DNA of 50,100 nucleotides from Glandiceps talaboti (GCF_964340395.1 NC_135559.1:18854050-18904149); one strand, 5' to 3'; shown: positions 23,711 through 34,491, numbered from the stretch's first letter. The notes: generated from the letters alone by a model not told the origin. Numbers and translations are program-made.

Positions 23711-24670
23711 TTTTTAGTCCCCGCCGGACGAAGTCCGAGACAGGGACTTATAGATTGGGTTCCGTCTGTCCGTGTGTCCGTCCGTCCGTCCGTACGTCCG
23801 CAGGCGTTTCTTGGAGATGCCTGGACCGATTTCTTTCAAACTTGGTACGGGGACAACATACAATGGCATACATATGCATGTCAATTTGTTTCATGATACG
23901 ATCCAATATGGCCGCCTAGCAGCCATTTTGTTTGCAAATTTTTCCTGTCTAAAGCCATAACTCATATATGCTTGAACAGATCTCATTCAAAGTTGGTATT
24001 AGGACAGTGTTCTATGACATACATGTGCACATTCATTGTTGTCATGATACGATCCAATATGGCCGCCTAGCAGCCATTTTGTTTGTGAATTTTCCATGTC
24101 CAAAGCCATAACTCATACATGCTTGAACAGATCTCATTCAAAGTTGGTATTAGGACAGTGTTCTATGACATACATGTGCATATCCATTTTCATTGTGATA
24201 CGATCCAATATGGCCACCTGGCAGCCATTTTGTTTGTGATTTTTCTATGTCCAAAGCCATAACTCAGACATGCTTGAACAGATCTCATTCAAAGTTGGTA
24301 TTAAGACAGTGTTCTATGACATACATGTGCATATCCATTTGTTGTCATGATATGAGCCAATATGGCTGCCTAGCAGCCATTTTGTTTGTGAATTTTCCAT
24401 GTCCAAAGCCATAACTCGGACATGCTTGAACAGATCTCATTCAAAGTTGGTATTAGGACAGTGTTCTATGACATACATGTGCATATTCATTGTTGTTGTG
24501 ATATGATCCAATATGGTCGCCTGGCAGCCATTTTGTTTGCGATTTTTCTATGTCCAAAGCCATAACTCAGACATGCTTGAACAGATCTCATTCAAAGTTG
24601 GTATTAGGACAGTGTTCTATAACATACATGTGCATATCCATTTTCGTCGTGATACGATCCCCATACCCGA
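23711..24670 (-). mobile_element. Helentron/pearl-like non-autonomous element with six ~151-bp core repeats
   Basis: Read on the plus strand: TTTTTAG, then a compound hairpin (AGTCCC 23716-23721 with GGGACT 23743-23748; CGGAC 23725-23729 with GTCCG 23733-23737). A CTGT/CCGT tetranucleotide tract runs 23762-23803, followed by six tandem cores. Core landmarks 'aaagccataactc' lie at 23951, 24102, 24253, 24405 and 24556 (period 151-152). This order matches pearl elements of bivalves and DINE-1/HINE elements, where the hairpin is at the 3' end, so the element is minus-oriented. It encodes no protein. Confidence 0.65.
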
Positions 24671-25323
24671 CCCATCCTTTACTGTTGTAGGCATGTTCCA
24701 TGTCCAACAAGCAGACACAACATATCTAAGTTTGTTTGATTTAGGTTCACAAGTGTTGTTGCGTGATCAGAGTAGTGATAATTCCTTAAAACCCAATCAT
24801 AGCGGGGACTATGTCATTCTCAATGACTTGTTTTTTTTTGGGTTTTTTTTTGGGGGGGGGGGGCTTACTTTTACATTTTACTTGTGCGACATCATGTTAT
24901 TTACATCAAGACATGCACATTTCAACTTCAGACAACAACAAAGACACTATACACACAACAACAATTTATACACACTGCAATAATAGTGCTATTCCTGCAA
25001 AGTTCAATTAAAATTGGCTTCTGAAAGTGTCATGTCTCATGAGTGAAACACTAAAGGAATCTGGTAGTTAAACTTTAAAGTTGCCAATACCCACAAAAAA
25101 CTTCAGAATGGTGTATATTGTGTGTACTACATGCAATATCACAATAAACATTGGCTTGAGATTAAAGAAGTGTCTGGCATTGTATATAAAGTGGATGTGA
25201 AGTACACAGTTTGATGGAATCTCAGTTTAGAGCCCAGTATTTGTTCAGTATGTGTTTGTATCTGTCTTGATTGTTCATTTGGGGTCATATTTTTTGATAA
25301 AAACACATTTTGCTTGTTATAAT

Positions 25324-25370
25324 CACAACTGAACTGATAAGGTTCAGTAGTGCTATATGCATGGTGTGGC
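25324..25370 (+). mobile_element. Hairpin element fragment
   Basis: CACAACTGAACTGATAAGG with TTCAGTAGTGCTAT repeats the hairpin of the 19470 element. No microsatellite or core follows clearly. Confidence 0.4.
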
Positions 25371-25694
25371 ATCAATGCCATTGCCACTATTTTCATTAAA
25401 AGTTTGATACATATGGACACCTTTCAGATGTCTGCCCTCAGATGATCAATAATAATGATAAACTTTCTAATAAGACCATGACCCTTGATGTTGACAACAT
25501 TTTCAAGGGGAAGAGAGAGAGAAAAGGTTACATTCTAGTTGTACTATGAGATGGCCAAATATTATTGCTAATTATACTGAAAACCCAACACTAGAAACAT
25601 TTCTGTGTTAAAATTGCCAAATGGTTAATCACCTTACATAATTCAATGCAGAAGTTGAGTGTTATGTCTTTGACTGAAGTTTTCTTTTTGTCAG

Positions 25695-25824
25695 AGTGAG
25701 GGATGGGACGTCAAGACAGTTTGAAACATGCAACGAAAAAATCACTTCACAAAGTGATGTGGAAGTAGCAGTGAACAAAGGTGTTCCTTCCAAGCCGGAC
25801 AATAAAGTGATAAGCATAACAGAG
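25695..25824 (+). CDS. Orphan five-exon gene, exon 4 (residues 283-326)
   Basis: The acceptor TTTCTTTTTGTCAG (AG at 25693-25694) and the donor GAG|GTATGT at 25824/25825 bound it. Entry in phase 2 completes an Arg codon. It encodes VRDGTSRQFETCNEKITSQS, then a polar stretch ending KVISITE. It is probably a flexible linker. It exits in phase 0. Confidence 0.7.
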
Positions 25825-25889
25825 GTATGTTTTCTTTTGTTAAAGGCAATCCATATAATTATGTACTATACATGTATACATCCAGCCAG

Positions 25890-25943
<54 letters not shown>
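25890..25943. repeat. CA dinucleotide microsatellite
   Basis: An uninterrupted CA run of about 27 units. Confidence 0.98.
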
Positions 25944-25945
<2 letters not shown>

Positions 25946-26799
25946 GTTATGTAAATAGATGTGCACAACTGTATACTAGGTGTGCTAAACACAGTTTTGT
26001 TTTGTGTAAACAGTCTTGGCACAGAGGTATATGATATGCACATCCATGTAATTATAGGGATACTTTGTCATATGGCTGGTACATGACTGCTTCTCAATTA
26101 TCCTAGTACTAGAATGTGAATATCCTAGTGCAGATTCTGTGAGGTTCTGTATGTATGACCCAACGCGTGTGCAAAGAGCATGGCTTAATTGCTGTATACA
26201 GTGTGCTTCATGTGTCATGTAACCTGTTATCAGGTGACATTCACATACACATAGTGTGCTAACCCTGCTCAACCTGCCCTTCATCAAATTATAGTGTAAC
26301 TTACCATGATTATTTTGAAGGATTAGAGTAAGCTCTCTAAAAAATTCAGAAAATGCTTTAATATGTTAGTAAAACTAGGTGGTCGACTATGAGTGTAACT
26401 ACTGTAGTACAATAGTGTGGTATGGGTATACACTGAGTCAGTTGATCGCTAATATGCAGTCGTACATGTGCCCATGATACCATTGTGAAATGTATGTACC
26501 TGGACAGTGTTGTTATGAATTTATGATCATAAATAATATCATTTGGGTATGGGTATTTTCTTTAAAATTTGCTTGTTTTGAAAATTCCAAGAGTATGTCT
26601 ATGTAATAAGCCAAATGTCAGTATATTTTGCTAAAATAACATCATCAGCTGGTAGGTGAAGAAACATTCAAAAATGTATGGCAATATCTCTAGCAACCAT
26701 GACCATGCCCATAGCAATAGCCGAAAAATTGTATCAATCATAAACATAACAACAGGGTTTCAATATACACCGATACCTTGTAAGGGTCACCATGTGGAT

Positions 26800-27662
26800 C
26801 AGGGCTCAAAATTAACGCCAACCCAGTGGCCCAGGGCCACTTAAAGTTGCCATTGGGCAGCTACCTTTTTTTAAACATTTTGAAAACCTAGCGTATAATA
26901 TTAAATTATCATTATTCTTTTATAAATAAAAAAATCTAGACTCGCTATTTCCCAATAACTCAAAAGTAACCACAATCAAAGATGCTAACGCACTGATCTC
27001 TGTACTTCCACATTGAGTAGCTAGTTATGTGATGACCCCTTGACCTCAGTCCAACTTTCTATATATGGAAGTGTACATGATAGAACGCATGGACAAATTT
27101 GCATATTAATATGCTTTCATGTGATTCAGCAAGCCCTTTAATATTCACATAAACGATCAGAGTTGATCCCACACTGTTGAATAATCATGAGTTTGTTGAA
27201 GTTTGGATTCACCAGAAGTTTGAAAGAAGGACTTCCTAAGGAAGACAGTGAGAGTAAAATGACAACAGGCGAGAAAAGGCAAAGAGAAAAAAAAGTGTTG
27301 ATGGTGGCGAGAATGTTGTTGTATGAGAAAACAAGAGCATCGTGAGGAGTGGGGGACAGAGTTTAAATGATTAAGGAGAGAAGAAAACTATGAGGGTGTT
27401 ATCTATTTGTGAGCTCAAGTATTGTAGGACCAACTTGGGGCTAGCCAACAAAAAATCAGCATTATTTGTAGGTTCAACACTCAACAGAAAACATTAGACA
27501 GGTGGCTAAGTAGTAGCACACACACAAGGAGACTAGACTTTAAGGACTAGTGACTAGAAGTTTACCAGGAAAATATGGGCAGGTAAAATATTGCTAGGCC
27601 GATAAATTTCCAACTTACCTGCCCAATACGCAGGTGAATAAAAATATTAATTTCGAGGCCTG
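26800..27662 (+). mobile_element. hAT-like non-autonomous derivative
   Basis: The left end CAGGGCTCAAAATTAACG and the reverse-strand right end CAGGCCTCGAAATTAA are inverted copies that begin CAGG, as in hAT transposons. Both flanks carry 'tgtggat', a possible but not exact target duplication. The interior is too short for a transposase. Confidence 0.5.
27187..27345 (+). pseudogene. Residual 52-codon ORF inside the hAT-like element
   Basis: The ORF begins MSLLKFGFTRSLKEG and ends in TGA at 27343-27345. The lysine-rich start resembles the N-termini of hAT-type zinc-finger transposases only loosely. No zinc-finger cysteines or catalytic domain are present. It is best read as a leftover coding fragment. 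Confidence 0.3.
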
Positions 27663-27879
27663 TGGATAAACAATTTTAAAAACTGTACATTTGTGGTACA
27701 ATGCCATCGGAGCTATTTTCTATTCTACCTCGCCATCCCCTACTTTGGGATCTAGCAAGACTTTAAAGTTATGATGTTGTTATTTTAGCAAAATAATGGC
27801 ATTTGGTTATTTGCTAAGGGCACAGACTTGGTTGCTTTTGAGTTTAAGTCAGGGTTGGATAGGCACTGGATAGTCATTC

Positions 27880-28502
27880 AGCAAATGAACACACTTACCC
27901 ACAACTCTCTCTGATTGGTATGCTTGGAGGTTCCTTATTTTATAACTTTTTCAATAATCCATACTTTTCAACATTTTAAGCATAGTAAATTAAGTTTAAT
28001 TAATATGTAGCAAAAGTACGCTTAGGAATCAAAAATAAAGTTCTAAATTTTGTACAAAAATGAACTAACAACTAAATTAAGCATGTGCTGTGAATAAAAC
28101 ACTTTTCACTGTCAAAGTGTCAATAACTTGGGTAGTCAGTGTGTATGATGAGTTTGAGTATGTAAATTTCTTTTGTCATACCTATTCAAATAAATCTATA
28201 TCTTTGGCAAAGTCAGTACAGGTGCATATATTTTCCTTAGTTTCGTCGCAAATATTCTTCATGTCTTTCAAGAAAATCTGCTGACAAATTCCTAAAATTG
28301 CTACTCCTTCTACAATAAATCACTGATACCAGAACCGATGAAAATGGGTATTCAGAAATTCATCAGTGACAATTCTACGCTTGCCAAATGGAAAAAATGT
28401 TTTTACAAAACCCTATATACACTGGTGAGATTTGTCTGACTTCAGGAGATGATGTCTAACACTACAAATCAGAGAGAGTTGTGGGTACAATGTTGTACAG
28501 TG
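27880..28502. mobile_element. 620-bp MITE-like element, copy 2
   Basis: It has the same sequence order as 21728-22347, clearly diverged, with terminal inverted repeats TACCCACAACTCTCTCTGAT at 27896 and inverted near 28471-28491. The right end TTGTACAGTG is kept; the outermost left end is eroded. Confidence 0.7.
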
Positions 28503-29424
28503 GAACACCTATACCTAGCATGGATCATCATGTGGTTTAACATTTTTAAAAACTGCACAGTTGTGCTACAATGCCATTGGTGCTATTTTTTTGTGCCCAC
28601 TAAGTGTTGATATCTTGCTTGTAGTTGAGGAGCTTTTGCTACTCCTATATGTTCCTTTATCAGCTTTGTTACTCATTTGGGAGGTCATTGGTTTGGGTGA
28701 CCCCCATATCAAGATCCAAGATGGCATCCTCCATCCATTGTGTAACATATATGTGTTGTACTACATACAATGTTGGCTTTGTTATTTTGTCACATACTAT
28801 GTACATACAAAGTTCAGAGTTGAGTTGAAACCAACACGACATTCTCTTAATGGTCCTATGTATGCAGATATGCCTAGCAACAAGACCACTTTGATAGCAA
28901 CAATTAAAAGATGGTGTATATTGCAGATATAATAGCATGGATGGGTAGGAATGGAAAAACAATTTCAAAAAATGTATGCAAATAGGTCTAGCAAAAAGAC
29001 CACATAACTATAATAGAAAATTAAAGTTTACTCTAAACAGTTGTGCCACAATGCCATTGGCTCTTTTATGTCACACCAGAACTGAGAACACTTAAGCCAT
29101 GTAGAGACAGTTTTATATTGCATTTTAGTTATTTAATGTTGATAATAAGGGTAAAAATGCATAACGCCAACAGCTTCACCAGATAAATTTTTTTGTGACC
29201 ATCTAGAAATTTTATTGCATTTGGTGAATGGGTATAGTGGGAGCCCTGGTAAATGATTAAATAATCAAAATGTTATGTACATAGGCCTAGCAACAAGACC
29301 ATGCCTATAGCAAAAACTAATACAAATGTGCTACTTTAAGCCATTGATGCTATTTTTGTATATTTTTCACCTGAACAGTAAAATTTGCATTTAGCTGACA
29401 CTTTTTACTTGTTGTCACTTTCAG

Positions 29425-29775
29425 AATAAACTGGACTGCAGTCGAATGAACCATGGGTACCCACAGATGGTTTGTCAATTTTTGGCAGCTGCCAAAGATG
29501 CTCGTTTCATCACTGATGATTATTATATCATGTATGGTATTTCATTATGTGGTACAGATGGTGTACTTCTATCAAGAGGGCATGTTTGGAAACAGTTGAC
29601 AGAGAGGAAAAAGAAATGTATTGAAGAGGACCCGCCATTACAGAAGTCCCATTTCTTGTATCGATTCATTCAAAGAGAGATGGTTAATTATGTTTTTAAG
29701 ATCCTGGACATTGGTCCAGTGTTGAACGTGTACTTGGCATCTAAAGCTGCCCTTTTACTGCATAAGTATACTTGA
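29425..29775 (+). CDS. Orphan five-exon gene, terminal exon 5 (residues 327-442)
   Basis: The acceptor TGTCACTTTCAG (AG at 29423-29424) leads into a phase-0 exon with TGA at 29773-29775. It is the best conserved-looking part: NHGYPQMVCQFLAAAKDARF, then ITDDYYIMYGISLCGTDG, a basic segment LTERKKKCIEEDPP, and a hydrophobic helical end with VFKILDIGPVLNVYLASKAA. The last helix is too broken to be a sure membrane span. I know no family with this pattern. No AATAAA lies close downstream; the next element begins about 115 bases on. Confidence 0.75.
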   Translation, partial: NKLDCSRMNHGYPQMVCQFLAAAKDARFITDDYYIMYGISLCGTDGVLLSRGHVWKQLTERKKKCIEEDPPLQKSHFLYRFIQREMVNYVFKILDIGPVLNVYLASKAALLLHKYT

Positions 29776-29892
29776 TAAAGCTTTCCGACAAAAAGACAAA
29801 TATTGCAAATAGAGTATTTTCATTGACTTCAATTGACTATACTAAAAAAATAATGAAATACTGGTAATGTGTGTGCATTTATCTGCAGTTCC

Positions 29893-30720
29893 TTTGCTGT
29901 GTTGTACCACAATCAAACTTCTTAGGTTCAGTGGTACTATAGGCATGGAAAAGCCTCTTTCTGTCTGTCTAAACAATTTAAAGTCAAAACTGACTGGACC
30001 AATTCCCATGATATTTGGTTATTACATTACCCTGGATGTCTAGTCGGGAAATTGTTCAAATCAAAATGAACGTATCAGTGGTGTGTGATTTGGGTATAAA
30101 AACTTAAACTCAAAAACTACTGGGCAGATCGGCCTGAAATTCAGTGACACTCTTAAGGGTATTTAGAATAAGTATCGTTTGTGATATGCAAATTAGGTAT
30201 AAAATGTATTTTTTGACAAAATTCTTTAATTTCAAAATTACTGAGCATATTGGGCAGCAATTTGGTGTTTTTGAAAGTTTCTCAGAGGCTTTATATTAGT
30301 TACACTATCAGTGATGTGAAACTCAAAAATGTGGTGGTTTAGGTCAAAAATCTATAATGCCAAAACTAATTAGTACATTGGGCTGAAATGCTGTGGAAAT
30401 GGTCTTAGGGGTGTTTAGATATAGAATTTGTCAATAACATTTGATCCCATGTGTAATATACAAATTATGTCCAGAGTTGTGTCTTTTTGGTCACATCTAT
30501 AATTCAAAAAATTACTGAGCAGATCAAACTGAAATTTAATGGGGATACATCAAGAGATATGTAGATGAAGGTGATTTCACATCATGGTCTCATTGGCGAT
30601 ATGCAAATTATGTCTAAAAAATTCAGTTTTGGTCAAAAATTGATAACATGAAAAACTACATTGGGAACAAGGTTGAAACTTGGTGAAGATGAGTGGTGAG
30701 TGTTATTCTTCAGTTATTGC
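29893..30720 (-). mobile_element. Degenerate hairpin plus core-repeat element
   Basis: A hairpin-type start (ACCACAATCAAAC...GTTCAGTGGTACTATAGGC) at about 29907 is followed by CTGTCTGTCT and six degenerate cores. These begin near 29980, 30106, 30230, 30360, 30503 and 30650, each with 'caaaa-ctactg', 'gaaatt-gtg' and 'atgcaaatta'. Spacing is 124-147 bases. It has the same design as 23711-24670, but older. Confidence 0.55.
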
Positions 30721-31626
30721 TCGAAAATATTGACACATTGGCCCTAGCAACCATGACCATGCCCCTTAGCAACAGTGAATTGATGCATATTACAAAGATA
30801 ACATGTAGGTAAATGAATAATGATTAACAAACGTATGCAAATATCTCTAGCAGCAAGACCATGCTCATAGCAACAGCCAAATGATAGTACATATGGTGAA
30901 GGTAACAACAGGGCTTGATAGGCAACCAGATACACATAAATAATAATGCACAGTTGTACTACAACGCCATTGGTGCTACATTTCTACATTGCTACATAAA
31001 ATTATTGAAATTATGTAAATATTACAATTATTGATTGCAGTGTGAGGTAGACTTATATTAATTTAAAGAATTTAATGTTTATGGGGGGCACATCTATTGC
31101 AATAAAGCTGCACAAAGTTGACATAATTTTATGTAATATTAAGCATATAAGCCAATCATCAGCACAACTGAACTGAGGTTCTGTAGAAATTTAATTCAAT
31201 ATCAGAAATGATATTTCTGGCAGTATCTTTGTATTTGTCCGGAACCTGTATGTAAACATTTAACAAACACATTCAAATTAATTCATTAATCACACAGGTG
31301 TACAGTATTTGAGCAAACTATGTTTTCGAAGAAGACTTGTATGATTTTTAGCACAACTAAACTGAGGTTCATGCAAGGTCAAATTTCATATAATTAACTA
31401 GTTTCATATAATTAACTTATAATTAAGTGATGCGCCATGTGTGATAGCTAGCACAGAATTTGTATAGGAACAAAACTCTATGGCCATATGATTTGCCCTT
31501 ACAGTTTAAGAGCACTATTGTAGGAAAAATGTCTCCACAGGATTATTGTCAATGAGCATGAAAGCCAGTGTGAATAAAATCTGACCATACTATGTGGAGG
31601 TCTGTGTGCATTAATTAGTTTTAGCA
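30721..31626. other. Repeat-derived non-coding stretch
   Basis: Blocks 'ctagcaaccatgaccatg' (30748), 'ctctagcagcaagacc' (30845) and 'ctacaacgccattggtg' (30958) repeat sequences seen at 26690, 27690, 28560, 28870, 29040 and 29285. Two hairpin element starts lie at about 31163 and 31346. No gene is seen. Confidence 0.5.
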
Positions 31627-32139
31627 CAGGGAACAGGACAAATAATTTTGTTCTCAATATTTTCTAGATTTCTATTATTATTTTCCTATTTTTTCCTATA
31701 TTTCAAATAAAGTTTTAAATATTGCCATAATAACTTTTGTTTCCTCGCTCTGTTTTTCCCGATTTCCTACCGTTATCACTGTCTTACGATTGTACCAGCA
31801 TTGCAGTAATTAGTAGATTTCTAATCCTAGAACAAAGTCACGGATATGTACTTCAATTAGTCGGATCAATAGATGTTTACACTCACTTGGCAGTGTGTTA
31901 ATTGGGTAAATAGTCTGTGAGTTTGTTCTAGGATTAGCAATCTACTAATTAATCCAAAGCAGGTAAACTCTGATAAAACAGTGATAATGGTAGGAAATAG
32001 GTAAAAACAGTGAGAGGAAACAATAGTTATTGTGGCAATAATTAAAACTTTATTTGAATTAGAGAGAATATTATATTGGAATCGAGGGTGGAATCGGAAA
32101 AATCGTGAGAACAAAATTATTTATTTGTCCTGTTCCCTG
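31627..32139. mobile_element. Snapback (long inverted-repeat) element, CAGGGAACAGG ends
   Basis: The left arm 31627-31836 and right arm 31922-32139 are inverted copies over about 210 bp, with an 85-bp loop. The innermost 30 bp (31807-31836 against 31922-31951) differ at one base. The ends are CAGGGAACAGGAC and its inverse; 'gttttagc' lies on the left flank and 'gtttttagc' on the right, a near 8-bp direct repeat as for hAT elements. It has no coding capacity. Confidence 0.75.
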
Positions 32140-33471
32140 TGGTTTTTAGCTCAACTATTATGTTCAGTTGATACTGGCATGGTTATGTATGGGCATGCGT
32201 GTGTGTGTTTGTGAACAAAATGAAACAGAAATCTCTGCATTTCATATTAGGTATGGATGTTAGAGTATTGCTCTTGTGAAATTGTACAGAGGATAAGTGA
32301 AAATGATGCAAACAGTTCAGTATGAAAATAGATACAAGTTTTTTAAGAAACTTGTTGGACCATACGCATAGTTTATATTCTGAACATATAACAATCTCAA
32401 CAAGGGAGCTAGTGTAATGTTATCATTGGTGGTGACTTTAAAAGTAAAAACAGTAAGCAACTTTGTTGAAAGCAGAGATATCCTGCCTTCTTCGAACAAC
32501 TCTGCCCGTCATCCTTACATTGTAATATTAACAGTTTTAAAGGGCTATCGAAAAGGGGTAGAGGCTGTATTTTGTTTAAGTCCAATTCATACGTGAATGC
32601 ACTTCAGGTACAGAGCTAAGAGAAACTTGCATTTCATACAGGTTTTTCATACAATATCACTATATCACATACAAACATCATGCTTACACTTTTTGTGGTG
32701 AATGAAACATTTTTATATGAGGGAGAATGGAGATACACAATAAAATCATGATAGACATGTCATATATTTGGACGTAAGTGCAGCATAAAATGATGAAAAA
32801 AAATGTGTTTGCTTAATTTGATACACATTTTAAATTGAAATAATTCCAAAATATGCAAATACAAATCATAATACTTTGATTTTAGTATTTACCATCTTAA
32901 ATACGTTATGTAGCACACTGTGATAAAAAGTGGGTTGTGAACTTTTCAATAATTCACTCTTCAAAAAGAAAGAGCGTACTGCAGCTTGTCTAAGAATTGT
33001 TCATACATTCAGACTAGGATTCAGAATATTTGAAAGTATGCTAGATTTCTTGTCTTACAATTCATAACAAGGCTAGTAGGATTATTTCTGATAATGTTTT
33101 TAAAATGGTTAGGAAATAAAAACTTGGATAGCATTGATATGGTATTTGTATCATACCTACATGTGCACACACATGCTATTTTCAAGATATTTGTCCCAAC
33201 TATATACAAAGTTTCAGTATTTGCAGGGAAAACCTAGGCAGGGTTTGATACTCATACTCATAACTATTATATTTCTGTTTGACATAACAGTGGACATGGT
33301 ATTACAGTGTTACAAAATGTCTGTGTAATGTGAAAGCTAATTTAGAATAGCTATTAATTTTTTTGCTGCCTTTGATAAAACAGTTAAACCACCAGAAACA
33401 ATTAAATCATTCAAACTGTTTCATAAAATCACAATGCAACTGTGAAATGGATGACAAATTATCTCCATTTT
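32140..33471. other. Non-coding stretch downstream of the kinase gene
   Basis: It begins with a hairpin element start (TTTTTAGCTCAACTATTATG, 32145). The remainder is AT-rich without supported exons and may hold the kinase 3' UTR on its right side. Confidence 0.4.
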
Positions 33472-34491
33472 CTACTCAACTGACATAAGCAAGGATAAGC
33501 TGCTTGTAACACCTATAGCACTAGGTCTTTTGGTGTAGTTTTGACAAGTACAGCTTTTTCCAATGCTCAGTACGTCAGGTAAGTTGAGACAATGACCCAA
33601 TTTGACAAAAACTAGCCCAATGCTATACATATCACTCATAATGGATTCACATGTTTTACCTTTTACTACCTCAGGAGCTATATGGGAGTGTTCCCATAGA
33701 TAATTTTGTTGTTCTAGAGGTGACAATTCATAAAGACGACCATTTCGTATTTTTTTCGCCTTGCCAAAATCAACAATAGTAGGAAACCAATAATTCTGTC
33801 TTATAGAAAGAAGAATATTATCAACTTTTAAATCACAATGTAGATATCCTTTGTCATGTAAATGAACCAATGCATCTGCCAATAATTTAGCAATATACAC
33901 CCATTCATGCTTATTACTAGGAATGAAAGTGTGATAATTTCCCTGCTTCTTTGTCAACATTTTCAGTGCCCTACCCATGGTTAAAGATGACTGGTCATTC
34001 CCCCTAAACTCTAAAACCAGCTGCCAATTTGTGCCACTTTCATTGGTTATACCAAACACCATAGGAAATACAGGGTGTTCAAGGCTTTGTAGTATATATG
34101 CCTCATGGTTGGCAGCATGCTCGCTATTAGTTGTCAATTCTGCCCTGAAGTACTTAACAGCTACAGGTATCAATAAATTTGACAGGTACAATTGTTTTAG
34201 CTTCACGATACCAAAGACGCCTTCACCAAGGATCAATTCATCACATTTTTCAAACTGTGAAAATGGGATTTTTTTTATACAGCCAACTTTGTTTGATTTA
34301 CTACCAAACACTTTTTTGCCAACACTTCTCCCACTTCCTTTCATATTGTCATGTTTTGCCTTCAAGGTTTTTTGTATTTTCCACCTTTTTCTCCTGACTT
34401 CCTTTTGCTTATGCTTTTTTTCAGTTTGCCCTTTCCTCACTTTTTGTCTCCTCAGCTGAAGTTTTTCCCTAGATCTTTTACATGTTACCAT
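33472..34491 (-). CDS. Non-RD protein kinase, coding region in one exon (339 residues)
   Basis: A eukaryotic-type protein kinase, predicted to phosphorylate Ser/Thr or Tyr. Residues 1-70 are very basic (RRQKVRKGQTEKKHKQK), which suggests nuclear or nucleic-acid association. The kinase domain runs about 82-330: glycine loop GEGVFG 89-94, VAVK lysine K113, likely helix-C Glu E130, HCDLKVDN 218-225 with Asp220 and Asn225, DFG 241-243, APE 272-274, DMYSIG in helix F, and KRPSA near the end. The HRD arginine is Cys219, so it is a non-RD kinase. The C-lobe is compact after helix F. The exon starts at 34500 after a good acceptor (CTCTTTCACCACAG), and TAA at 34497-34495 stands in frame two codons before ATG 34491. 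The subfamily is not assigned. Catalytic residues are complete, so activity is expected. Confidence 0.88.
   Translation of the reverse strand: MVTCKRSREKLQLRRQKVRKGQTEKKHKQKEVRRKRWKIQKTLKAKHDNMKGSGRSVGKKVFGSKSNKVGCIKKIPFSQFEKCDELILGEGVFGIVKLKQLYLSNLLIPVAVKYFRAELTTNSEHAANHEAYILQSLEHPVFPMVFGITNESGTNWQLVLEFRGNDQSSLTMGRALKMLTKKQGNYHTFIPSNKHEWVYIAKLLADALVHLHDKGYLHCDLKVDNILLSIRQNYWFPTIVDFGKAKKIRNGRLYELSPLEQQNYLWEHSHIAPEVVKGKTCESIMSDMYSIGLVFVKLGHCLNLPDVLSIGKSCTCQNYTKRPSAIGVTSSLSLLMSVE

Larger units (their letters stand above)
23286..25694 (+). other. Intron 3 of the five-exon gene
   Basis: It is dominated by the core-repeat element at 23711-24670. A hairpin-type element start lies at about 25324. 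No gene is seen. Confidence 0.6.
25825..29424 (+). other. Intron 4 of the five-exon gene
   Basis: This is a repeat-dense intron: a CA array, a hAT-like derivative, the second 620-bp element copy, and scattered blocks such as 'ctagcaacaagaccatg' and 'acaatgccattgg'. No gene is seen apart from the small ORF inside the hAT-like element. Confidence 0.6.
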
